Source: an uncultured Clostridia bacterium (GTDB lineage Bacteria; Bacillota; Clostridia; UBA1381). Taken from it: a DNA stretch of 11,336 nucleotides. Below are positions 1 to 8,700 of this stretch, piece by piece. The stretch's first letter is position 1, and every line of letters starts with the position of its first letter. Location of the stretch: contig CAJTPP010000004.1 of the NCBI GenBank assembly GCA_910578235.1, positions 31,252 to 42,587 on the forward strand, written 5' to 3'. The translations under genes and the position numbers were made by a program. Under the pieces are notes generated by a model. The model ran no database searches and was not told the origin of the DNA. It worked only from the letters and a program-made list of their open reading frames with translations.

Positions 1-816
1 CTGTATTATATGATACTGAACTTTGACGCTATGGGAGAAGATATAAAAAAAGCATCCAATGGATACAAAACTTATGCGGATATTAAAAATATTCCCCAGG
101 AAGCGGCGGTTGTGACACTTGCGTGGAAAGGAATAATAGAAGGTGTAAATGATACAAATTTTGCGCCCATGGATAAAATAGACGAAACGACATTTAAGCG
201 TTGGCTTAGAAACGCTTTTGGTAATGACACTGAAATTAAGTATAGCAATGTGATGTCAAGAGCTCAGGCAGCGTATGAAATTTATTACAGACTGCTTGAT
301 AACGGAGTATATATTACAAAATTTGACTTGGGTTCGGGGATATACATGCCGAATGAGCCGTGGAATAAAGATGAAAACGGCAATCAGAAAGAATACGTGT
401 TCTCAGATGAGATTTCTCAGTCGCTTTCTTTTCATCATAATGGCGAGTTTGTGCGTATGACGCTTAACTGGCGCAGTAATATAAGCGGTGCTTACTATGC
501 GGATAATCATCGTGAGCATGCAATTTATTCGCAGGTATTCCGCTGGCACGAAATGAATGACAAGTGGAGCGCTCACGGAAACAGTTATATGGCATCTCCG
601 CTCGGTTTGAGACGTATAGACATAGCGAAATACGGACCGTATGTTGTTATAATGAATTGTTCGGATCAGGATAAAGCGGTAAATGTAGAACTGGAAGCTG
701 ATGTCAAAAAGGCGCATGATCTTGTTACGGATACAATGATGGACGTAAATAGTGAAATAACAATGCCTGCGCTGTCTACAATAATTCTGGACTTAAGAGA
801 AACAGAAAAAAACTGA
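1..816 (+). CDS. C-terminal part of an SLH-containing cell-surface protein, possibly a carbohydrate-active enzyme (5' end outside window)
   Basis: The frame is open from base 1 (Leu-Tyr-Tyr before the first ATG at 10) to TGA at 814-816. No ribosome binding site can be seen before the ATG at 10, so I treat this as the 3' part of a longer gene. Numbering from that ATG, residues about 20-66 (YADIKNIPQEAAV..., GIIEGVNDTNFAP) and 67-97 (ending MSRAQAAYEIYYRLL) resemble two SLH modules. The first is degenerate: the usual TRAE position reads DETT. The second is shortened but keeps an SRAQ version. Residues 105-265 are beta-rich and end in a segment (KYGPYVVIMNCS ... ALSTIILDL) like the small beta-sandwich that closes many glycoside hydrolases and lyases. 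That is a resemblance only; no catalytic residues can be assigned and the enzyme family is unknown. SLH modules in the middle of a chain, rather than at an end, are unusual. The stop lies 22 bases before the next start, suggesting co-transcription. Confidence 0.75.
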   Translation: MYYMILNFDAMGEDIKKASNGYKTYADIKNIPQEAAVVTLAWKGIIEGVNDTNFAPMDKIDETTFKRWLRNAFGNDTEIKYSNVMSRAQAAYEIYYRLLDNGVYITKFDLGSGIYMPNEPWNKDENGNQKEYVFSDEISQSLSFHHNGEFVRMTLNWRSNISGAYYADNHREHAIYSQVFRWHEMNDKWSAHGNSYMASPLGLRRIDIAKYGPYVVIMNCSDQDKAVNVELEADVKKAHDLVTDTMMDVNSEITMPALSTIILDLRETEKN

Positions 817-820
817 TTAT

Positions 821-841
821 GAGAAAGGAGTAATATTTGTG
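821..841 (+). promoter_or_regulatory. Ribosome binding site deciding a GTG start
   Basis: GAGAAAGGAG at 821-830 is followed by 8 bases and then GTG at 839. The first in-frame ATG is 16 codons further on, in the hydrophobic part of the signal peptide, so the GTG is preferred. Starting there gives a proper lysine-containing n-region (MDIKKIAAVF). Confidence 0.75.
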
Positions 842-1978
842 GATATAAAAAAAATAGCGGCAGTTTTTACAGCCTGTTCGCTGGTGATGTCAATTCCTGT
901 GTTTAATATTTTTGCGGAAGACAGTTTTAAAACAGAGACAATATCAGGCAGTGGAGATGAAAATGAGATAGAGATTGAAGATAATACGGAAAATACTCCT
1001 GAGCCGATAGTAACACAGCAGCCGAATGAAACAGAAATGCAGCCGCCGGAAAGCAACGAAACTAACGAGGATGATCCTGATACTCCGTCGGGAATAAGCG
1101 GACTCCCCGGAGCGGCCGGCGGTACAGGTTTTACAGGCTCAAAATTCCGGGATTGCCGGGGACACTGGGCTGAACAGATAATAATTGAGAGCACGGACAA
1201 AAAATATCTGGATGGTTATGATGACGGTACTTTTAAGCCGGATAATCCTGTAAGCGCGGCGGAATTCGCAAAGATATACAATGCGTGGAAGGGTAATTTT
1301 TATCAGCTTACAAGCGGATACTGGGCAACGCCTTATATACGTATTTTACTGGATAATGGTATGTTTGAAAATGGTGATTACAGTGATTACGGCGAAAAGA
1401 TGACGAGAGAAAAGGTTGCCAAAGCTATTGTAAACAGTCTTAAAGGCGAATATTTTCCGTCAAATCTTCAGAAATATTACGAGATTATCCCGGATTGTGA
1501 CAGTATAGACGATGAATACAGAGATTATGCGGTTAAAACTTATATATCAGGTATAATATCGGGCTATGAGGACGGCTCCTTTAAACCTGACGACTATGTT
1601 ACAAGAGCTGAGATACTGAGTATCATTGATAGGGCTATACATACGGAGAAACGTGTTATACCTGAGATAGTGCAAAATGCCAAAGGCGGTGAGCGGCAAA
1701 CAAATACATATTATACCGCGGCGGTGCAGGTAAGAAAATCAACGAACGGAAATACCATGAACTACCGTTTGCTTTCAGGGAACGCGAGATATATGGAGAA
1801 CGATGACGAGGGTTCAGGCTTAAAGCTGTCCGAAGAGTTTCAGGGAGCGCAGGGATTTGCCTTTCTTATGAGATTTGATCTTTCAGATATATTAAAGCGT
1901 GAAAATGAGCTTCAGTCTGTAAAGCTTACCCTAAAACGCGCGGGCGGAGGAGATATGGATGGGACTGTTCATGTATGA
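839..1978 (+). CDS. Exported SLH-domain protein, N-terminal part of a frameshifted gene
   Basis: GTG start with a good ribosome binding site. Residues 1-27 form a signal peptide (cleavage probably after IFA). Residues 28-100 are an acidic Glu/Asn/Thr/Pro-rich linker ending in a Gly/Ala stretch. Three SLH modules follow: about 103-152 (FRDCRGHWAEQ..., YLDGYDDGTFKP), 153-203 (YWATPYIRILLDNGMF, MTREKVAKAIV) and 216-268 (GIISGYEDGSFKP, VTRAEILSII). Only the third carries the classical TRAE motif used for binding pyruvylated cell-wall polymer; the first reads SAAE and the second TREK. From about residue 285 a DNRLRE/CBM96-like beta domain begins (FAFLMRFDLSDIL, LQSVKLTLKRA), but it stops at TGA 1976-1978 in mid-domain. 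The rest continues in another frame from about 1959. The product would be a wall-anchored carbohydrate-binding protein if the gene were intact. As read, it is a 379-residue protein with a half domain. The SLH assignment is firm; the DNRLRE-like assignment is by pattern. Confidence 0.85.
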   Translation: MDIKKIAAVFTACSLVMSIPVFNIFAEDSFKTETISGSGDENEIEIEDNTENTPEPIVTQQPNETEMQPPESNETNEDDPDTPSGISGLPGAAGGTGFTGSKFRDCRGHWAEQIIIESTDKKYLDGYDDGTFKPDNPVSAAEFAKIYNAWKGNFYQLTSGYWATPYIRILLDNGMFENGDYSDYGEKMTREKVAKAIVNSLKGEYFPSNLQKYYEIIPDCDSIDDEYRDYAVKTYISGIISGYEDGSFKPDDYVTRAEILSIIDRAIHTEKRVIPEIVQNAKGGERQTNTYYTAAVQVRKSTNGNTMNYRLLSGNARYMENDDEGSGLKLSEEFQGAQGFAFLMRFDLSDILKRENELQSVKLTLKRAGGGDMDGTVHV

Positions 1979-1980
1979 TA
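1952..1980 (+). other. Frameshift junction inside a beta domain
   Basis: The upstream frame reads Asp-Met-Asp-Gly-Thr-Val-His-Val-stop, and the downstream frame continues Tyr-Asp-Thr-Pro-Ile. Joining them needs a +1 shift: either two bases are missing or one extra base is present. Loss of a TA in CATGTATATGAT would restore GTVHV-YDTP, which fits the family pattern. One extra G in the GGG at 1961-1963 would give DG-LFMYDTP, which is also acceptable. The sequence alone does not say whether this is a true mutation or a read or assembly error. Confidence 0.75.
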
Positions 1981-2765
1981 CTCCTATAAGCGATACGGAT
2001 TGGAACAGCGCTGATTACAGCAAAGTAGTAAACGGCGCGGCTGTGGCAGGAGATAATAAGGCGGGATATAACGCGGTTGTTGATAATATTTCACAAATTT
2101 TGCCGACATGGGGCAATATCGGCGATGCTGTACCGCAGGAACAAAAAACACAGCCGTTTGCTCAGGCTAAATGTATAAATGACAGGTACGATTTTGAGCT
2201 TGATATAAACGAACTCAAAAAATATGCGGATAAAGATAATGTTATTGAATTTTTTGCTACTACCGTAAATTATGATCGATATGGTATGGAGCAGGACAAT
2301 AAGCCTAAGTGCTTTGTGGCAGGAAAAGATGCTCCGAGTATTTACTGCGCGTATAATACAGACGGAGAGATGTCATCTGTTATAACACTGCTTGCTGATA
2401 CGGCGCTGGTAGAGGGCGGCATGCTCAATATTCTCGGAACAGGTACAGATGCTTATATAGAGAATTTCAGAACCGAGCAAAAAATCACCTATAATTTTAA
2501 GGCTGATATGACAGGGAAATATAAAATGACTGTATATTATGCAGCTAATATTAATTCGGGCGGCGGCAGCGCGTCATTTAATATTAACGGCACATCGTTT
2601 GATCATACCTTTGCTCAGACGGGATCATGGTCAACATACGTGTATGAAGATTTAGGAGAGGTAGAACTGCAAGCGGGAGAAAATACTCTTGTTATAACAG
2701 ACAAGGAAATTCCTAATACCTATTTAATCAATATAAAGAATATTGTCTTTGAGAAAGTTAATTAA
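1959..2765 (+). CDS. C-terminal part of the frameshifted SLH gene: second half of a DNRLRE-like domain plus CBM6/35-like domain
   Basis: This 268-codon frame overlaps the preceding one by 20 bases, in the +1 frame. Its first 133 residues complete the beta domain begun upstream: they contain YDTPISDTDWNSAD, then ILPTWGNI, then INELKKYADKDN and end DAPSIYCAYN. They align closely with residues 530-640 of the giant protein downstream (MLPAWNTDW, YEQLKEYADQNG, NAPKMTYSY). Residues about 143-268 look like a CBM6/CBM35-type jelly roll: GKYKMTVYYAANINSGGGSA, then LQAGENTLVITDKE and a final INIKNIVFEKV. There is no signal peptide, so an independent product would stay in the cytoplasm. AGGAG at 1948-1952 lies 6 bases before the ATG at 1959, so translation from here is physically possible. 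The simpler view is one gene, 839-2765, carrying a frameshift. The end lies 11 bases before the next start. Confidence 0.7.
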   Translation: MGLFMYDTPISDTDWNSADYSKVVNGAAVAGDNKAGYNAVVDNISQILPTWGNIGDAVPQEQKTQPFAQAKCINDRYDFELDINELKKYADKDNVIEFFATTVNYDRYGMEQDNKPKCFVAGKDAPSIYCAYNTDGEMSSVITLLADTALVEGGMLNILGTGTDAYIENFRTEQKITYNFKADMTGKYKMTVYYAANINSGGGSASFNINGTSFDHTFAQTGSWSTYVYEDLGEVELQAGENTLVITDKEIPNTYLINIKNIVFEKVN

Positions 2766-2779
2766 GGGGGAAGAATATG
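2764..2779 (+). promoter_or_regulatory. Ribosome binding site of the giant surface protein
   Basis: AAGGGGG at 2764-2770 is followed by 6 bases and then ATG at 2777. It overlaps the stop codon (TAA, 2763-2765) of the preceding frame, which favours translation of both from one transcript. Confidence 0.7.
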
Positions 2780-5700
2780 AAAAACATAAAACACAGCAGG
2801 ATTATTTCAGCAATATTGTCTGTTGCAATGCTTGTAACCTCTGCCGGTATTATTCCTGTGACCGCCGGAGCGGCAGATACTGACGCAGTTGTTACGCATT
2901 TCGGGCAAATGAGATGTAATAACACAAAGACGAATACTTCAAGCTATACGAATGATACGTATTACGGTTCCGGCTATTTAATTAATATATTGGACGGCAG
3001 CTATTTGTCCGATTATGCGGGGAACGTAATATCAACAAGAGCTGACGCGGAGATAAAAACGGACGCGCGTGAATATGGTTTGATGCGCATAAAGCTTAAC
3101 TCAGAGAATACGGGCAGTGTGGATATTCGGTTTGCCGTAAACGGTACAAACAAAACATTTTCTGCATATGAGTACAATAATGAACATTCCGACTGGACAG
3201 AACAGGCTTTGACGGATAATAACCATGTTCCGACATCGGTCGCGGCAGTTGATATAACATACGCGGCGTCTCTTGCAACGGGATATGACTGGTCTCAGAA
3301 AGGCGCAAGCTTTGATGCGGTAAATCCTGTGAGTGAGGATACGTCAGGGGCTGATAAGCTGATAGATTTTTCCATTCCGGTCAGTGATGAGGATAATGCG
3401 GCCGGATATAAAGATATTCTCATAAAGAATAACACGTCCGATACTGACGCGACAAAAATTATAGTCGGCACACCTGTAGTGACAACGCATATAAAGAGTA
3501 TTCCCGCTTCTGTTGAAATAACGGGCGCCGATACAATAAACATTACAAACAAAAACAGAGTGCAGATAACGGAATATACAGCAGAAGTTACAGACAATAA
3601 CGGGACAGTATGTACCGATAAGGTGACATGGTCTGTTGTGTCTGGCGAGGCTGAAATCAAAGAAACAAATGGTAAAGCTGTTCTTACAACAAAGCAAACA
3701 ATAAGCGACGGAGATATTGTGATAATCAAAGCCTCGGTAAATGAAACTGTTTTTGCCGAAAAAAACATTACAATATCTCAGACATTTGCAAAAAATGCCG
3801 CTATAGCGGGAGAACAAAGCTCTACTGTATATGTATCAATGCTTCCTGCGGCTGTTGGTAAATATATAGCTAATGTAACAGACGCTTACGGAAAAGCGAT
3901 GAATACAGATGTGGTTTACAGCGTAAGTGATACTGATCATTTTGAAATAAGTGCGGAAGGTATACTTACGGTGAAAGCAAATGTTGCGGCAGGCGAGTAT
4001 AGCACGGATATTACAGCGACAGTAGACGCCGATGAATGTGAAAACGGAACGGCTGTAGTGAGCGCGCCGTTTAAAGTGACAGTAACTGTATCGGCTGCAA
4101 ATCCTGAAATTATTCTTAATTCTTCACAACTTTTATGGTTTAGAGCAAACGGAAAAAGCAATGGGGCTTATGATGGTTCGTGCGGCAGCAACTGGTATTA
4201 TTCAGGTGACAGCGGACTGAAGGAGATTAATGAAATTGAGTCAGGCACTGGATTTGGACTTATTACAAGCTTTGATATAGGCGGAATTGACAGCAGTGAA
4301 AAAGATCTGTATAATTTCAAGCTAAAACTTACATCGTCAGGCGCGTCTGAAAAGCTTGCAATCTGGTCATATGACAATTCAAATATTCCTTATTATGGCG
4401 GCAGTGTTGATAAAAAAGCTGTTACAACAGCTATAAAAACTATGCTCCCCGCATGGAACACTGACTGGGTATATGGAACTTCAACGGAGAATGCTGCTCC
4501 GCTGGCTGTCGCTTCGGTATCTGATGGAATATACACATTTGAATTTTCTTATGAACAGCTTAAAGAGTATGCGGATCAAAACGGAATAGCAAGCTTTTTT
4601 GTGACATCTGAGAACTTAAGCTCAAGAGTCAGCGCGACGAAAGTGTATCTTAGCGGTGATAACGCTCCGAAAATGACGTATTCTTACAGAGCAAAACCGC
4701 AGGTGAACGGAGTTACCATAAAAGGCGCGGATAAGATTGTATTTTCAGGTAAAACGCCTGATGGTGATAATGTATATGAAGGTAAGTTTAAAACACAGTT
4801 TGAAGATGTTTTCTATGATATAACAGACGGAATAACTACATGGAATATAGAGGGCAATTCTAATATTACATATGATAAAGCCGCGGGCAAAATAAATGTT
4901 TCTGATGAACTGGCAGAAGGAACATATATGGTTACACTTAAGTTTCAATATGAAAAAGACGGAACAATATATAATGCGGAAAAGAATATTGAAATTGAAA
5001 AAAAAGCGGCATCTGTTATCACATCCGTAAGAGTATCAGGTAATTCTTCGGTTAATCTTGTGACTTCTGAACTGCCTGTCAAATTGAATTATACAGCGGA
5101 GGTATTAAATCAGTTTGGAGAGGTAATAAAAGGAGAGGAATGCGTCTGGTCGGTAAGCGGTGCTAATGTTGACGGCATTACGATTGACGATCATGGTGTA
5201 TTGACTGTAGGAAACGGTGTAAAAGATTCTCTGGCGGTTATTAAGGCAATGTCCGTAACCTCGCCAACGGTTTTTTCTGAGTTGTCTGTTGCAATTCATG
5301 TATCGGAATATGCGTCAACATTATATCCTGAGGCTGATGTGTTGTTTAGAAAGGGAAACACTGATACAAAAAATGTAAACGGCGCAGAACTTGAAATAAC
5401 AAACAGTGTTGATAATGACCGCGCCTTTGTAGGCGGTTTGAAATTTGATATTTCTTCCGTAAAGCGGGCAATAGAAGCAAAACAGCCGATAGTTTCAATA
5501 AAACTGAGACTAACTTCATCATTGTCCAAGGACGGAAAGCTTATGCTTAAACCTTTGTCAAATGATTGGAGTGAGGCGGGAAGCATTGAAAATTCATATG
5601 AGGCAAAGAGCGGTATTATAACAGAGGCGGTTTCGTCAGTGGCAAATGTGATTGATAATGAGGAAAATAAAGCCTTTACGCTTAACCGCAAGACAAAGGA

Positions 5701-8700
5701 TAAATATATTTATGAGGTTGAGCGTGCTGAAAATGAAACTATTGAAACATGGCAGACAGAGCTTGATATAACAGACTATCTGTTGGGCACGGGAACAGAC
5801 AGTGATCTGAATAAAAACGGTTATATCGAGGATAACAAAAATGAGGATTTTGTCAGCTTTCTTATTATGGCAAATTATAACGGAACCAATGCGAATAAAA
5901 TATTTACAAAGGATGTTTCCGAGATTACATATGCGGATCACTGGCAGGCGCTTATTGAAAAGTTTCCCGAGTTAGGAAAAAATACCGATATATTGAAGCC
6001 GGCTATTATTATTGATTATGCTAAAGAAAGCGTCAGAATTACATCCGGTGTAAGCACAATACCTGTTCCGCTCACTGACACGGCGAATTCAGTGCGTATT
6101 ACCGCCGAGCATTATAATCCATTTACAGAAGAAACAGATACGGATATTTCATGGTCAATAGCGGGCTACTCAAATGAAAACGGAGAATATAACGGAATAC
6201 CGAATGGAGTAAGCATTGCTTCAGACGGTACTTTAAGCGTTTCAAAAACAGCCTCAGCCGGTACAGTAACAGTACGAGCCGCTTCAAGTAATCCGATAAT
6301 ATATAAAGATTTTAAGGTGTCAGTTGTTAAGCTTGCCGACCAACTCGTAAACGGTTCATTTGAAAGTGTTACTGATGCAATGATGCCTACAGGATGGACA
6401 TCATATGACAAGGATATAGACGGAGCGTATAACGGAGTCCGCAGATATAAAATGGAACAGACAGCTGAAACTCAGCTTTCAAACATAACACGCACAAATG
6501 ATGATGACGGCTTGGTAAGCGGATCATATACCGCGGACAGTAAAGGAAATAAAGGACTTATGTTTAAGGGCGCGTCAGGTATAGATAAAGACTATGAGGG
6601 CTACGCTTACGCGCATAATGCGGCTAACAATTCGGTGGACGGAGGACCCGATATACGAGTAACATCGGGAATAACATACTGGATATCGCAGGATTACAGA
6701 ATGGAGAATTTGTATCAGTTAAATGACTCGGCAGTTGTCGGCCCATATATGTCTTATGAGGGATTTCAGGGCACAACGTCAAAGAAATCACAATTTAGCG
6801 GTACGTGGTATTTTAAGGATGGTAACCCGACACAACCGTATACAACCGAAGATTATGATACGCTTGTGAAGCAGATAACCGTTCCTGTGAATGTTAACAG
6901 ATTGAGAATAAACTGGGGTTTTAAAGCGTGTGAGGGAGAAATTTTCTACAGAAATTTCCGCATTGCTCCTCAGGGAATTGACTCGTCAAAACCGGCTGCG
7001 GATGGACTCAAAGTAACAGAAAAAATGACATGGACATCAGATCCTATAGTTGTCGCTGCCGGAAGTGAATACTCATACAAGTTATCAGTCATGACTGATA
7101 ATGTGTCAAGCGGTCTGGCGGTTATAGTATTTAAAAACTCCGAGGGAGAAATTATATCAGAGAAGAAAATGAAACAGTCAAAGACATTGCAGTGGGTAAG
7201 GTCAGAAGGTACAGTTGTACCGCCTGCAAATACGGCGTATGCCGAAATAAGACTGGAAAATGACGCTAAATCAGGCAGCGTATGGTATGATGATATCATA
7301 TTTACACAATCAGCAAATCCGGTATCGACATATATAAAACTTAAATCAGATAATACATTGGTGATAAGTCCTGTAAACGGCGAGAACAGATATATGTTTA
7401 CCGCCTCAGTTACTGACCAGTACAATAACCCCTGTGAAGCAGAAGTAAAATGGAGTGTAAATTATGCGGGACTTTCAGTTCTGGAAAACGGTACGCTTAT
7501 AGTTTCTTCTGACGCGGTTGCAGGCAATGCAGTTATAACAGCAGAAACAGAGGGAAGAGACGGAAAGATTTCTGATGCGTTTACAGTGAAGATAATAAAA
7601 CAGACGGTTAACGCTGAAAATGTATCGCTTTTAAATGGTGATTTTTCGGAGAAAGATGAAAATAATCTTCCTGATAACTGGACTGACAGTGACAGGGAAT
7701 TGTCTATAGCAAACAGAACATTTGATACGTCTGTTTCAGGATGGAGACTGAATTATACAACGTATACGCCCGCTGACACATCGGCATTGATAGAATGGGA
7801 TGCAAGTGTTGATCATACGGGGAATTCAGGGGGCAGCGCAAAAATTTATAACGCTGACAGAGCGCAGGGATCAATGCAGATTTCCGATAATATTAGCGTT
7901 ACGGGCGGACAGCTGTATGATTTGGCAGTGTGGGTTAAAACAAATAATGTTTCTACTGACTCAAATATCTATGTTAATGTGCTGCTGTATGATAAAAATG
8001 GATCGACAATAGAAGAAAATAAACAGCTTCTGAGATTTTATCCGGAGAATACGGACGGTAAAGGTAATAATACTTCCGACTGGACGAAATTGTCAGGTTC
8101 TATGTTTATAAATGAGAATGCTGTCAAAATGAGAATAGATATGCGTTACCGGGGCGGAGCCAATAATATAAACGGAACAGTTTGGTTTGACGATCTTGCG
8201 GTAACAAAACAGGCAGGCATTGATAATGAAAAATTATTTAATGGAAAATCTGTGTTAATGCTTAAAGGTTATAATTTTGAAAGTAATGATTTTTCAAGAA
8301 CATACGGAGAAAAATGGGATAGCGCGCTTATTTCAAATATATCAGAGGGACAGGAATATTATTATTCTGTAAATGCGCAGACATTGGACGCGTCTGACGG
8401 CGCTTATGTTATGATTACGTATTACAATTCGGCAGGAAGAGTAATAGGAACAGATAAGTCGGACAAAATATCAGATGAACATACATGGAAAGAAATAAAG
8501 GGCGCTTCAACTGCGCCTGCCGGTGCTGTAAGCGCGGTAATGAGCTTATGTATAGACGGTAAAGGTACAGCATGGTTTGCAGACGCAAAATTTGAGACAA
8601 AAGCTATAACAGAAGTTACTGAAATCGCTATTGAAGGTAATGATACTGTAATGGCTGCCAGTGAGAATTACTATTATGCTGTTATTACGGATCAATACGG

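Noticed and set aside
10..12. ATG at 10 as a true gene start
   Set aside because: The frame is open to the window edge, only nine bases precede it with no ribosome binding site, and no signal peptide follows.
817..1200. Antisense open frame of 127 codons, rich in Ser and Val
   Set aside because: It mirrors the acidic, low-complexity linker and signal peptide of the + strand gene, which explains its composition.
1940..1980. Programmed +1 ribosomal frameshift like that of prfB
   Set aside because: There is no CTT-TGA-type slippery site. The Shine-Dalgarno-like GGAGGAG is about 23 bases before the stop, too far to stimulate a +1 shift there.
3295..3817. Two overlapping long antisense open frames
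   Set aside because: They lie opposite well-defined Ig-like coding sequence, have no ribosome binding site, show odd composition and match no family pattern. They are shadows.
7800..8012. Alternative-frame + strand open frame inside the giant gene
   Set aside because: It is only 70 codons, lies within an intact CBM-like module, and has no start signal.
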